Positions 1 through 11,165 are shown, numbered from the stretch's first letter. The stretch is 64,000 nucleotides of DNA from Corythucha ciliata (GCA_038030265.1 CM075941.1:43090164-43154163), one strand, 5' to 3'. The notes: generated by a model not told the origin, from the sequence alone. Numbers and translations are program-made.

Positions 1-92
1 CAGTGGAAAAACTTCCTTATTTTGTAACCTTTCCAACGATGTGTAAAGGTTTACACTTACAGTATTTTTCCGTTGAGATATAAGTAAAAAAC

Positions 93-290
93 GTGAAAAA
101 TCCCAGTCAGAAAAGTCTAAAACTGAATGTGCCAGTTAAATGTTCGAATATCGCCTTCTGTTCGTACCCAGGTAGCATAATCAATTCACAAGGCAAAATT
201 TCCGTTATGGTTGCGTATCACGGAAAACAAATTATTGGTGATTCATACATTGTTCCCGACGGACATGACTCACTTCTCGGGAGACAATAA
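93..290 (+). pseudogene. Gypsy retropepsin C-terminal fragment
   Basis: A 65-codon open stretch ends in SLLGRQ, matching the conserved end of the gypsy aspartic protease just before the RT. The catalytic DTG motif is not visible and would lie upstream or has decayed. It sits directly ahead of the RT fragment and belongs to the same element. The stop at 288-290 separates it from the RT, which would normally be one polyprotein. Confidence 0.55.
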
Positions 291-332
291 ATACGAGAGC
301 TCGACATTGACCTAAAAAACATTGACCAGGAA

Positions 333-1350
333 ATGAAACTGTCGATTCTGTTCAAACAACTTCACTCGGATGACTCGATAAAATCTCTTTTTGATCATTT
401 TTCAGGAAAAAATGGGCTGCGTTCCAGGTTTTACAGTGCGCCTCATAATCTTTGTCCGGGTGTAAAACCAGTTATCACGAGGGAGCGCGATGTTCCTTAC
501 GCTCTTCGTGAACGCGTCGATAAGGAACTGGATGTACTCGAAAAAGACGGAATTATCTCCCCTGTTCCAACTAGTGACTGGGGCTCACCTCTCGTGGTGA
601 TCTCGAAGCCAGATGGAGGAGTTCGCCTTTGCGTCGACTATTAGTGCGGTGTCAACGAACGACTGGTAAAAGCCAGTTATCCGATTCGACGAATAGACGA
701 TGTGCTGTACAGCCTTCGTAGCTCAAAATTCTTCTGTAAACTCGATCTATTTAAAGCGTATCTTCATTTAAAGGTCGATGAAGAAAGCAGCAACGTCCAG
801 ACAGTTATTACTACTCACCGCGTTACGTATCGTGTACACCGTCTTAGTTTTGGTATCAAGTATTTATTATATATTATATATATATTTTATATATAATATA
901 TAATATATATTATATATAATATATATAATATATATTATAATATATATATTATATATATAATATATAATATATATATTATATATATCAATATCGGAGTTTA
1001 ATAGAATACTTTCTCCAATCTTCCAAGGCGTCACACAATTCAACGACATTATCGTTCACGGTTCAACGCTCGACGAATGTTTTCAAAATTTGCGCAGCTG
1101 TTTACAATGTCTTACTGAATACGACCTGAACAAAAAGAAATTTAGTTTTTTTCACACGAAAATCGAATATTTACGTCATGTCGTCGAGTTCAACAAAATT
1201 TCGAAATCCCCTGAAAAAGTTCTTGCGGTTCAAAACTTACCACGACCGACAAATGCTGATGAGTCCGACGCTTTCTCGGTCTCGCGACATACTATTCTCG
1301 TTTCATTCCTGATTATTCGACTCTCACCTACCCGCTTCGATGTTTATTGA
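333..1350 (+). pseudogene. Gypsy reverse transcriptase, broken
   Basis: The N-terminal RT region is readable (SDWGSPLVVISKPDGGVRLCVDY), followed by an in-frame TAG at 642-644 and continued homology (KLDLFKAYLHLKVDE, SFGIK) to about 860. There an AT microsatellite replaces the segment that should carry the catalytic Y/F-x-DD motif. Homology resumes at about 1,005 in another frame (FQGVTQFNDIIVHGSTLDEC), where DDIIVHG-like residues survive as NDIIVHG. The enzyme would have copied element RNA into DNA in a cytoplasmic particle. This copy cannot be functional. Confidence 0.8.
860..985. repeat. AT microsatellite inside gypsy RT
   Basis: About 125 bp of alternating A and T with small irregularities. 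It interrupts the RT of the gypsy relic and has replaced its catalytic region. Confidence 0.9.
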
Positions 1351-1838
1351 GAAAAAAGGATCAATGGGCATGGTTGTCAAAATGTGAATCAGCTTTCAAC
1401 AGAATTAAAACAAAACTTTGCAGCGATCGAGTACTTGTGCCGTTTGATCCTGTTTTGACACTCGTGTTAACTACTGACGCCAGTGCAACAGGAATTGGAG
1501 CTGTACTAAGTCACAGTATTGAAGGCATCGAAAGCCCAATCTCGTACGCATCGGAACAAAATTACAGCCAGTTAGATAGAGAGGCCCTGGCTATCATTTT
1601 TGGCGTAAATTATTTCTTTAACTACCTGATTGGTAAGTGGTAACCATTTTTATCTTGTTACAGACAATGAGCCACTGTCACGCATTTTCCACCCTCAGAA
1701 GCCTTTGCCAAAAATAACTTCCTCGCGTTTGTTGTGTTACGCATCGGTTTTATCAGGCTTCGATTATACTGTAAAATTAAAGAAAGGAATCGTATATCAA
1801 AACGCAGATTGTTTATCGCGCGCGCCCGTCGAAAAATT
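1347..1838 (+). pseudogene. Gypsy RNase H domain, frameshifted
   Basis: The motif TTDASATGIGAVLSH, followed by ISYASEQNYSQLDREALAIIFGV, is characteristic of the Ty3/gypsy RNase H. A frameshift at about 1,630 moves the continuation (LVTDNEPLSRIF, YQNADCLSRAP) into the next frame. The domain would remove RNA from RNA:DNA hybrids during reverse transcription. It joins without a gap to the integrase. Confidence 0.8.
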
Positions 1839-3230
1839 CAGAGCGTCAAATGATGAGTTCATCGGTAACGAAGTAAATCAAATTTGTTCTCAGTTAGTTT
1901 TTCAACTTTCAAGTGAGCATATAACTTCCGTCGTTATAAAAGAAGAGGAAACAAAAAAAGATCAGGAGCTAGGTGAACTCGTCCGAAAACTCACCATCAG
2001 ACTGGTAGACTCTGAGTTTACGTTATTTGACGGTATTCTTTTCAGGAAAGATAGGGTTGTCATTCCTAACATTCTTCGTTCCAAGATTCTAGATGAGCTT
2101 CATGAAACCCATCAAGGAGTGACAAAAATGAAGCAACTTGCCCGTCGGTACGCTTACTGGCCATCCATTGACCGAGACATAGAGCGTATGGTCAAGGAGT
2201 GTGAACAATACGCCTTGGTCAAATCGAATCCCCCTAAAGCACCTGTTCACCCGTGGGACCTTCCAGATACTAACTGGGAGAGGATCCACGTTGACTATGC
2301 TGGCCCTATTGGCGGACAATATTTCTTAGTCTGTGCGGATTCTAGGTCCAAGTGGCCTGAATTTCGAATCGCTTGCGATCCTCCTACCACGCCTGTCACA
2401 ATTTCATTGCTGGAAAACATATTTTCGTTCCATGGCTCGCATAATCGTTTCAGATAACGCTTCGGTTTTTACGAGTCACGTACTGTAAGACGAGTGGAAT
2501 CAGCCAAAAATTTATTGCGTCTGGACATCCAGCTACAAACGGTTTAGTGGAAAGAAATATTCAGACTCTCAAAAATGGACTAAAAACCGCTTCAGGTGAA
2601 AATATTTCCGTTGAAGAAAAAGTGAGACGAATACTTCTACGTCATCGTGCTACGCCACTAAGTTGTGGAGAGTCCCCGCAGAAAAATATCTTCACCGGAC
2701 CCTTCGACTTCGCCTAGACGCAATTTTCCCGGCAAGGCCCGCCACAACCGTCAATACTTCTTCTTTTTCATCTAAACCTTGTCGTTTTTTTCAGTCGGAA
2801 AAAGAGTTCAAGTTCGATTCATCTCGAATTCTAAAAAACCCACTTGGGTATTCGGCCAAATCAGAAGAAAGATGGGCACTCGCCATTACCTCCTTCTTCT
2901 GGATTCGGGAAGAACGATCAAGCGTCAGGTGAATCAATTGAGGTCGACACTAACTTGTTTAAAAAGTCAATTTCGGGCCGACCGAAGTTTTTGAAATTCC
3001 TAGACCCCGTTCCAACCCTATCATCCTTTCAAACGAATCTTGCAGTCTGTTTTCCAGATATCCTTTCTTCTTCAGCTGTACCGCCCATCGATCAAGAATC
3101 GGTGAACTATCGATTTTCTCCTCATTGCTCTCCCGCATCTGTCGGTTCTCCCTCTTCTTTCGAACATCAAAATCAGTCGGAAGCTCTGTGTGAGCGTCCC
3201 CGTCGGAACATTTGATTGCCTCTTCGCTTC
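1839..3230 (+). pseudogene. Gypsy integrase, damaged
   Basis: An open stretch to 2,457 carries the N-terminal zinc region (HETHQGVTKMKQLARRYAYWPSI then CEQY, so the second Cys of the expected CxxC is replaced) and the first catalytic Asp (IHVDYAGPI). The second Asp region (SDNASVF) appears at about 2,450 and the catalytic Glu region (GHPATNGLVERN) at about 2,525-2,560, split by frameshifts. A C-terminal beta-rich segment (VGKRVQVRF) runs from about 2,790. It inserted element DNA into the genome; the lost Cys and shifts make it inactive. Confidence 0.8.
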
Positions 3231-3285
3231 AGGGACTATATCATGGAGTGAAGAGCCTGCAGCATCCGTTCAAGTGGGGGAGAAT

Positions 3286-3400
3286 TGTTATATCCTTCAC
3301 TACTGACTGCAGTATTTATTACTGGACGAATGATTATTATTCAATTTAATTAAAAAGAAGTCAGTTTTCTTCCAAGTTCTAAAAACTAAGCGTGCACTTT
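3286..3400 (+). repeat. Start of gypsy 3' LTR
   Basis: A TG dinucleotide directly follows a polypurine tract at the end of pol, the standard position of the 3' LTR. No second LTR copy is in the window, so the right boundary is unknown; about 3,400 is a guess. Confidence 0.5.
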
Positions 3401-3413
3401 TTCTTTTCCTTTT

Positions 3414-4130
3414 TCACAATAATTCTAAGGTCCTCATACAAAGACCTCCTAAGTTACAAATAGGCCCCAGTACTGTACCTTGGGGTACACCACAGTTAAC
3501 GAATTGCACGGAACTGAAGGAATCATTCATTTTCACAACCTGTTCTCTGTTGGGAAAGTAAGACGAAAATCGTTCTTTTAAAACTCCTCGGATTCCATAG
3601 TTATTCAATTTCGCCAAAAGCAAGTTGTGGTTTACCGAGTCGAACGCCTTTTGCATATCGAGAAATAACCCAAACACAAAAGTTATTCTTCTCTAGATTT
3701 TCATAGATATTTTTCGTGACATCAAACAGCGCGTGACTCGTTGATATTCCTTCCTGGAAGCCATGCTGTCTCAAAGAGATTACTCGCTGTCTTATCAGTC
3801 TGACTGTGACACTCATAGCTTTATGGAGCTTTCCAGCATCTTGGACGGTGAATATGTCAAGGAAATATGTCTTTAATTGAAGGGAGTCCTACCATCTCCA
3901 CTTTTGAACAACGGAATCACAATTTTTTTTTAAACACTCTACGAAACACACCTGTCAAAACACAAGGTTAAATATATACTTCAACGGGAGCAGTATAAAG
4001 TTTTTAATTTTACTCGGTAAATAATTATTGATACCATCAATCTCAAGCCTACTGAGCTAAAAAACTTTATTAAACAAATTAGTCTTATCAAAACTATCAC
4101 TCATTACTACTCCATTACTGTATAAAACAT
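3414..4130 (-). pseudogene. Non-LTR retrotransposon RT fragment (jockey/CR1-like)
   Basis: Reading leftwards from about 4,130, RT blocks appear in order across several frames: LEIDGINNYL, VIPLFKSGD, RHISLTYSPSKMLE, QHGFQEGISTSHALFD, FLDMQKAFDSVNH, then CGVPQGTVLGP near 3,470. It stops before the catalytic FADD motif, so the downstream half of the RT is missing. At least three frameshifts and stops are visible. This is a truncated, inactive copy of a LINE-type element. The clade is inferred from motif style only. Confidence 0.75.
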
Positions 4131-4364
4131 CTGTACAAAAACTATGTGTCCCGCACATAGTCACTGTAGTATCATTATAGTAGTACAAAAACCATGTTTA
4201 ACCGGTAGAGCGCAGCTATGAGGCAAAATGATGGGGGCAAGGCTAGGCAGTTGCCCAACTCTAGATAAGTTTTGAAAGTATGAATCCTTAAGGATAATCT
4301 CATTTTGTTTTTTGTTTTTTTAAATCGAGGATTTTCGATGCTCACAAAACGAATTTCGCGGGGA

Positions 4365-4841
4365 TGACATTCCGAAATTCTGATGGTGTTTGATACTGTA
4401 TTCAAAAGACGCCTCACGAACGAACAACTTCAGAAATAGTAAGGTCTTGAGATGGAAAGAACTGCTGATGATGAAATAACTCAGCGTCCCAGTCAACTGA
4501 AAAATAGCTATTTTTGTGAGCTCTCAACCGCCCTAAGAATGAATAAATTGAGACGCAGCACTTACAACGAAATTATAAAAAAATAATAACAATTTTGCTG
4601 TAATCCAGTAACACGAATTCTTTTCGATTCAGGAAGAGGATTACATTTCAAGACCTTTTTAATGTCAACACGTTTGATGTGTTTACTCACCAAAGAATTT
4701 TAAAAACCAGCCAGATTATTAAGTCGCGTCGTGAGATGTGAAATTATTTACGAGCTCTTCAAGATCAACAACATTATGAACTGAGTTATCAATACTTCTT
4801 ACACTATCAGCAATGCGTGTGACACTAACCCTCCAATTGAT
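4365..4841 (-). repeat. 477-bp duplicated unit, copy 1, with small conserved coding stretch
   Basis: This segment matches 17,494-17,970 nearly end to end, with the same length and scattered substitutions and small indels. On - it encodes a short peptide shared by both copies (RVSVTRIADSVRSIDNSV, then VDLEELVNNFTSH in this copy), followed by a shared GTGAGTAAA that looks like a splice donor. No known family is recognised. It may be a diverged duplicate gene piece or an unrecognised mobile element. Confidence 0.6.
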
Positions 4842-7590
4842 TGCCAATTGGCCGAAGATAGCGTTCTTATTATTCGTCTTAAGGTTTGTACTTCAGGTTT
4901 TGTTTAAATTTAACAGGCTTCTTGTGTTTGTTTACAGAATTTATCCAACGACTTGCTGGTATTTCAAGAGTTCTTACTTCTAGTAATTGTTTTAGGCCAA
5001 AAACGGACCACTATTATGCGTACGCTGCTACAAGTAACATCGGGGAAAGGATCAGTCGCGTTTTCTGCGCCCCCAGAGCTCCAACAATGACCGCGCTCGC
5101 CGCACAGTGTATGTGTCGTTTCTCGTTCCACAATTTTCCTGCTGAAGGAACATTGAAATAAAAGTTGCTGGTCATCCTAAGAATGAGCAAGAATGGAACA
5201 AACGGCAGGATAAAACCTTTATAATGGAACTTGGGGCGATTTGGAATGGCAACACGACAGAACCGGTTTTGCCTCGTACTCGTATGGCTTTGTCCCGTCT
5301 TTAAAATTGACACAAATATAGTGCTGCAGACAGTCCAAACTTAAGGTCTGCAGGCACAAGGCGAAAACACTTGAAATCTCGTGCTCACCGATCACTAAAA
5401 CATACTACCAAATGAGTCGACTAGAGGATTGCGGATTTTTCGCCGAGAGGGCAGGAGCGTCAGTTAGTAACGGCGCTACCTCCTTTTTGAGAACATTGAA
5501 GGCAGGTCCGTCTGGATGACGCGGCCCTCCCACCTTCTCACTTAAGGCGCTACCTAAATCTTAAAAAGCGCAAGTTTTAAGTTAGAGAATGTTGGATTTT
5601 TATGTCTAAGAGAGTAGACGTTGATGAAAAGCCTGCTTGAGTGCCAAGCCTTTCCTACAAGTTTATCAATTTCCGGGGAAAACATTGCCAATTTTTGGAC
5701 AGAAACACACGAATAGAAGGCTAAAACCGATAGTTTCCCAACGGAGTTGTTAGTTTCCGATGGATTACCGCGCCCTTTATTGTGAAAATTAAGTTTCTGG
5801 GGATGAATTGACGACATCCATCGCCGAGTTGATGGACTACCGCAGTTCTTTTGCGGTATAGTCTTCTCCAGGTGAAGCTGCCCACAGCTGGAAGGCTCAA
5901 GGGCTGGCTACGCCCTCTGGACATTTGTTTCGTGGTACCTTCTAGACCCTTCAAAATAGCAAACTCGACGGCTTCAAAACTTGTATAATTTTCCCCTCCA
6001 TGGAAACGGCCAACCTCTTCCAAACTGGTTGATTGGGGCTTTGATACAATTAAATAGCTTCGTGAATTGTTACTTTTAAATTAAATTGTGCATTGAGCTC
6101 GATGAAAAGCACCCCCTCTCCCGCCACAACGACCCACCCCACTCAGTCATATTATTTTAATCCGTTCCCTGAAAAATCATTTCAATTCACAATGAAGTTT
6201 CAATATAGGGACAAAGCGATTGTCGCGTGATGCTATACATAAGAGAAAGAGAGAGTGAAAAAGGGAGTAAACAATCACACGGTCTCTAAACCCCCACTTC
6301 GCCACCACAGCCATAGCGGAATCGCGTAATTAATTATGCAAACGGTTTTACAAAAGAGAAGCGCGACGCGATAGACGGCATGAAAATGTGCCTTACTAAG
6401 AATAATTTATTAATTCCTTTCGTTTTCCCTCGAAAAACCCTTTTCCTTCGCCTTTTAGGATCGTGAAGGGGATGGCAAAGCCCTTACAGCGGTTATTCAA
6501 GTGGTCTGGGTGGCGTGGTGGTTGGTGGGGGGGGGGCGGAAGAGTCGAGGGTCGAGTTCCCCATGTTGACAAAACAAGTTTCTTTGATCCCTTTTCATGA
6601 AAAGGGGTGTAAATGTGGGTGTAGGGGTTTGGGAGGTGTGGGGGGTGGGTTTATCATACCAAATTGGGTTTCACATTCAACAAGAATTACATTCGAAACG
6701 ATAATCTGTTGATTTTCTGTTTAAATTTAGCCCAAAGGCAAAGTCGTGCCCTAGGGGTTGGAAAGGGGTGGTCCCAGCTTTTCGTTTCAAATTGAAACGA
6801 GCTCCCCCCCTCCCATACCATCCCTTTTTCATGTTAACGAACGGCTAATGTGAGTAAAGCTCGTTATAAAACATTTCCTATTGACGTATTTATTTATTCA
6901 GGAACCTTTTTACGATAATTATGTTTCACACCCTCGGGAGAAGGTGGGGTGGGAGCTTAAATTCACTTTAATCAAATTCATCGGCGATTAAACTTTCCGG
7001 AGTGACAGAGTCACCGTCATACGCCTGGGATTAAACTGGCACGCTGAGGGTGTAATTAATTAACTTCCAATTTGTTTAATTGTTCGCCATTATCTTCCTA
7101 TTAGACGCGTTCAAAGGTGGAACGTCCGCCTTCGCCACCACTTTACTTGCCGGCATGATTCAGAGGTTATTATTTGTTAAGTGATGAGTTGGACAATTCA
7201 ATTTTGAGTAGTTGAACATTGTTATTGATTAATGCCCGAACGATTTCTGTTGTAATTGGCGATATTGTCGACGAGTGGATAAAGATAAGATTAAACGCTG
7301 TGTTTGTCAGTTAATTACACATTAATTTTTGACAATTTTCCATTTCTAACGCCGCTGACAACTGTACAAAAAGTGGAGCATGCCGAATTTCTCAAGGTCT
7401 CTGTCTTAATATCCGATATAGAAGACATGACCAAACTACACGACAGGCTTCCCACTGTGTATCCCAGTCAAAAATGGTGGTCAAAGGTGCCTCCGCTTCG
7501 CGAGAAAAAAAAAATGTTGGTTTTCAGGGGAGGCAGCTGCCCAATGATTGGCAATGATGCCCAGTCCGTCAAGAGGCTATAGTCACCACC
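4842..7590. other. Intergenic DNA, no gene recognised
   Basis: Apparently single-copy sequence with only short unsupported open frames. It includes a G-rich stretch at about 6,505-6,540, pyrimidine/purine-rich tracts, and several AT-rich palindromic motifs (for example taattaattat near 6,328). I see no coding homology, tRNA or transposon ends. Confidence 0.5.
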
Positions 7591-7595
7591 CTTCG

Positions 7596-7596
7596 C

Positions 7597-7624
<28 letters not shown>
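7596..7624. repeat. (GA)n microsatellite
   Basis: A run of GA dinucleotides directly left of a fold-back element; a shorter GA run lies on its other side (7,991-8,004). Confidence 0.9.
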
Positions 7625-7628
<4 letters not shown>

Positions 7629-7632
7629 TAGA

Positions 7633-7990
7633 TGCAAGTGAACCTGACCCGAACCGTAACCCAAAAAACGACGAAAACGTTCCTATATTCATTTGTTTAC
7701 GTTTGTTTAGCCTTTCAAAGTACTTTGAATTACTAAACAAACGAAAATAAAAATTTAGCTAAAAAAAACGTAAACCAATGATTTTAAGACTAGAAATGGC
7801 GCTAAACAAACGATTTCGTTCATGGGTCGGGTTGCGTGAAGTTGGCCGCATCCATCTATTTTAAAACAAAAAAAAATCAGGTTTAGAAATACAAAACAAA
7901 CGAAAATTTTGGCTATAAAAACGGTAAACAAACGAATAGGAACAATTTTCGTCGTTTTTTGCGTTATGGGTCGGGTCAGGTTCACGTGCA
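7633..7990. mobile_element. Fold-back MITE-like element with ~70-bp inverted repeats
   Basis: The left end (TGCAAGTGAACCTGACCCGA...) is repeated inverted at the right end (...TCGGGTCAGGTTCACGTGCA) and the match continues with a few mismatches for about 70 bp on each side. The interior contains another partial copy of the right end (about 7,820-7,840). There is no coding capacity. GA repeats flank both sides, so a target-site duplication cannot be told apart from the microsatellite. Confidence 0.75.
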
Positions 7991-8110
7991 TGAGAGAGAG
8001 AGAGAGTCTGAGAGAGCATTACGTGCCTAGTATTTTTTTTTTTTTGAGACACCACCCACGGGTAGGAGGGTTGCCCCCCCCCCCGGCGGGTAGGTGTATT
8101 ATTGTGCCCC

Positions 8111-8621
8111 CTAGTCCAGGATCCCCTTCCCTCTGACAAGTTTTAGGAGGTCCTCGGCTAGAGTTTCGCCGGTCGGAGCACCCTCGAGTAGGTCGGCCCC
8201 GATGATGCTGAGCCGGCGGCCCGCGAGCGCCTCACACTCTAACACGATGTGATAGGCGGTCTCGTCTTCTTCCCCACACAGTCTACACACCAGGGACTCC
8301 GTGGTTACCCCGATGCGGTGTAGGTGCGGTAACGGAGCTGGCAGAATCCTGTGATAAGGCCTACCACCGTTCTAAGGTCTCTCCGGCTAAGTCGGAGCAG
8401 TTTGCTCGTAAGCCTCCTGCACGGTCCTTCGACCATGCGCTTACTCTGCTGATGTCCCTCCAGTCTCTGCCAGCGTATAGCCGCCTGTGCATTAACCCAC
8501 TTGGCTATTGCCATCCTGAAGGTCGAAGGCTCCGGGCCAGTGAAGTCTCCACTCTAGCCCCCCCTGGCCTGTCCTCTACTCATGTCCCGTAGATACCCTT
8601 GTGTCCCGGTACCCATTCAAG
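8111..8621 (-). pseudogene. C-terminal end of the non-LTR pol: RNase H end and CCHC motif
   Basis: Beyond the nested insertion the - strand continues EWVPGHKGI (RNase H), then an open stretch at 8,514-8,305. A final in-frame segment holds the zinc-knuckle-like CRLCGEEDETAYHIVLEC (C-x2-C-x8-H-x4-C) at about 8,240-8,295 and ends with a stop at 8,111-8,113. This C-terminal motif is common in I, R1 and jockey elements. Frames differ between pieces. Confidence 0.8.
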
Positions 8622-8736
8622 CGTAGCGGCCAGCAGCCGTCGCATTGTTTACAATTAAAGATGAATAAAAATAAGAGAGTTTTTAGTTTTTTAGTTTTAA
8701 AAAGTCGTATTTTGTCTGAGATAATATTCGACAATA
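8622..8736 (+). repeat. 5' LTR of nested gypsy element
   Basis: Shares GTAGCGGCCAGCAGC at the left and GATAATATTCGACAATA at the right with the 3' LTR. It lacks about 34 bp present in the 3' LTR. It is followed two bases later by the primer-binding site. Confidence 0.85.
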
Positions 8737-8738
8737 AT

Positions 8739-8756
8739 TGGTGACCCCGACGTGAT
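8739..8756 (+). promoter_or_regulatory. Primer-binding site for tRNA-Trp
   Basis: TGGTGACCCCGACGTGAT is complementary to the 3' end of metazoan tRNA-Trp including CCA. It lies two bases downstream of the 5' LTR, where minus-strand DNA synthesis starts. Confidence 0.85.
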
Positions 8757-8819
8757 TAACCATGTCCCACGACGAAGCTGGAGAAAGAAGCCTCGCTCCG
8801 CAAAACAAAGAAAACCAGA

Positions 8820-9238
8820 ATGTGTGCAATTGAAGCGCACAACTCGACCAGATGGACACTAACTCTACCAACAGTCCTGCTTGGATTGAGAACAGCCGTT
8901 CCCCAAGACGTAAGTTATTCGATTTCGGAAATGGTCTACGGAAAAACTATAAAACTTCCGGGCGAATTTTTTGAAGAATCCAAATTGAACACCGAACCAC
9001 AGTCTTTCGTGACCAATCTCATCCGGCAAATGACAAGTATTTTAATATTGACATTCGAAACAAAGACGTCAGTATTTCTATTGATCGTTTAAAACCGGCG
9101 TACCTCTTGACGGAATTGGACGAGATATGTTCGAAAAATTCACCGGAAGACAACCCTCGACCCGCCATCACGTCACGTTCGCTACTCACTCTCATCGCAA
9201 TTTCACTCACCGGCGACAAATTGCTGGAAGGGGAGTAG
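8820..9238 (+). pseudogene. Integrase C-terminal fragment of nested gypsy element
   Basis: Open to 9,092, with residues typical of the region after the gypsy integrase catalytic core (TLPTVLLGLRTAVPQD, then SEMVYGKTIKLPGEFF). The end of pol (DRLKPAYLL and a short hydrophilic tail) follows in another frame and stops at about 9,236-9,238, just before the 3' LTR. Gag, protease, RT and the integrase core are deleted. Mobility of this copy would have required proteins from an intact relative, or the deletion arose after insertion. Confidence 0.75.
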
Positions 9239-9387
9239 TGTAGCGGCCAGCAGCTGTCGCATTGTTTACAATTATTTAATTGTTTTTTCGTTCAAAAAAT
9301 CAGATGAATAAAAATAAGAGAGTTTTTCGTTTTTTAGTTTTAAAAAGTTTAGTTTAAAAAGTTTGGCTGAGATAATATTCGACAATA
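9239..9387 (+). repeat. 3' LTR of nested gypsy element
   Basis: Starts TGTAGCGG directly after the polypurine tract and ends CGACAATA. It is followed by the right copy of the CAAG target duplication. Confidence 0.85.
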
Positions 9388-9389
9388 CA

Positions 9390-9869
9390 AGGCTTACCTT
9401 GTTATCGTGGGCTAGTAGACAAAGGCTTTGGCGGCAGTCCCATACAAGCTCGGAGCTCACTATCGGAGCCGTTAGTGCCTTAATGGCAGCCTGGCCTGGT
9501 GAGAATACGTATATAGGCATTTCGCTCGTCCCTACGTATATTCTCAGCAGCACAGGCCTTGATTGCGTAGACTTCGGCTTGGAAGACCGAGGTGTGTACC
9601 CCCAGAGGTGTAGACAGCCTCCATTCGGGTTCCACCCCGTACACCCCCGCACCAGTCCCGTTATTCGTTTTAGAGCCGTCTGTAAAGCACAACCGCTCCT
9701 TGTGATTTCTTTTCACCACCTGCCCCTCACCGTACACAAGGCAGACGGAGAAGGGACGGCATTTACCGAGGGTTCTGGGCATGATGTCCAGGATCCCAGT
9801 GTGGGTCCTTCTGGAATTAAGGCTCCCACCTCTCCATAAACCATCCCATTTATGCCTTAGGGCCGACAT
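9390..9869 (-). pseudogene. RNase H domain (N-terminal part) of the non-LTR element
   Basis: The - strand reads LCFTDGSKTNNGTGAGVYG and SVFQAEVYAIKAC, the first and second acidic blocks of an RNase HI domain, then a frameshift to AAIKALTAPIVSSELVWDC. The remaining part, with WVPGHKGI, is at 8,585-8,621 beyond the gypsy insertion. The domain would degrade template RNA. Its presence separates this element from R1 and most jockey elements. Confidence 0.85.
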
Positions 9870-11165
9870 TGCCGCCCCCCCTTGATGAAGATATCGACGG
9901 GAGGGAGTCCCGTCAGTATCTCCATCGTTGCAGTAGGAGCGCAGTGCATAGCCCCAGTGACCATCAGAACACTAGTGAGGGTATTTTTGGCCCCCACTTG
10001 TTCCGCTTTGTGCCACCAGACCACTGAGCAATATGTCAGTGCGGGTCTGACTACCGCCGTACATAGCCATAGAACCATTTGTGGCCTCAGTCCCCACTGA
10101 ATGGGCAGGCATGTTTCGTCCTCATAAGCAGCATTTTACCCCTGTCGGCAACTCTGTCCAGGTGCTTGTTCCAGGTGAGCATGGGGTCCTGGGTTACCCT
10201 CAGATACTTCACTTCCCTCCGAAGAGATAGTGAAGGCCACTAGTGAAGGTCTTGTCAGGGTTTACATTCAGCCCTTCCTTCCCACACCAGTCCTTCACTA
10301 TATTCAATGCTGCCTGAGTCAAGTCCGACACCACCCCGACATGTCGCCCTCTAATGACGACGACAATGTCGTCCGCGTATCCCTGGACATAGAACCCGTT
10401 ATCAGCCAACCGCACCAATAAGGAATTGGCCACCACGCCCCACATTAGGGGTGACAACCCCCCCCCCCTGTGGGCACCCCTTCTTTACAGCCACCTCCAG
10501 GGATTCCCCAAGGAGCGCGGCGGTAACTGTTCTGCTTTCAAGCAACACCCTCAACCACCTACCAACGGTGTCGCAGATGCCATGCCGTCCTGCAGCTTCA
10601 ATTACCGAGGATATGGAGGTGTTGTCAAAGGCACCCTCTATGTCCAGGAAGATTCCCACCGCTAGTTCCTTTTGCTCTAGAGTATCCTCCAGCAACCAGC
10701 TGGTGTAGTGCCGTTTCGCAGGACTTACCCTGCCGGTAGACAAATTGACCTGGGTGTAGTGGCCTCGAAGGGAGTCAGCTTTACCAGATAAGCCTATCCG
10801 CCAGTTTTTCCAACGTCTTCAAAACGAAAGATGTTAGACATATGGGTCGATACACCTTAGCCAGTGCATATGACGGGAGCCCCGGCATAGGAATAAACAC
10901 AACCCGTGCTTTCCGCCACACCTCCGGGATTCTGCCAATTGCCAGGCAAGCCTTGAAGATGCAACACAGTTGTCTGGCAACCTCCGGCCCCCCCATCCTG
11001 CAGGTGTTTGGGGATTATGCCGTCCGGTCTAGGAGCTTTGAAGGGGGAAAACGAGCCAATGGCCCATCGTACCCTTCCCATTGTGACCACCTCCCTAGCC
11101 ACATGCCAGTCCACTCTTGTCGCTCTACTTCGCGAGGGCTCCAAGGGCGGAATGGACGATACCAC
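9857..11165 (-). pseudogene. Reverse transcriptase of the non-LTR element, frameshifted
   Basis: RT blocks occur in order on -: FKAPRPDGIIPKHLQ (about 11,070), the palm segment VVFIPMPG and YRPICLTSFVLKTLEKL (about 10,800-10,900), FLDIEGAFDN (about 10,640), GCPQGG (about 10,480), the catalytic YADDIVVVI (about 10,375), and the thumb-like VRPALTYCSVVWW (about 10,040). The frame changes several times. The catalytic YADD is intact although the protein is not. It would have carried out target-primed reverse transcription in the nucleus. Confidence 0.85.

Larger units (their letters stand above)
1..3400 (+). mobile_element. Decayed Ty3/gypsy LTR retrotransposon (protease end, RT, RNase H, integrase, start of 3' LTR)
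   Basis: The pol domains follow in gypsy order on +: protease C-terminus (to 290, ending SLLGRQ), RT, RNase H, integrase, polypurine tract and LTR start. Each domain lies in a different or interrupted frame, so the copy is dead. The 5' end is outside the window. A GTGGGGGAGAA polypurine tract at 3,274-3,284 precedes TGTTATATCC at 3,286, taken as the start of the 3' LTR, which fades by about 3,400. An AT microsatellite interrupts the RT at about 860-985. The family is clear from domain order; the exact lineage was not determined. Confidence 0.85.
8622..9387 (+). mobile_element. Internally deleted gypsy element nested in the non-LTR RNase H
   Basis: Two similar LTRs (8,622-8,736 and 9,239-9,387) flank a 500-bp interior. 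The interior begins with an 18-nt site matching the complement of tRNA-Trp, a start codon at 8,763, then jumps to an integrase C-terminal fragment and a polypurine tract (GGGGAGTAG). The target-site duplication is CAAG (8,618-8,621 and 9,388-9,391). Removing the element plus one CAAG restores the host RNase H frame across its WVPGH motif. The 5' LTR starts CG instead of TG, and the LTRs differ by indels. Confidence 0.85.
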
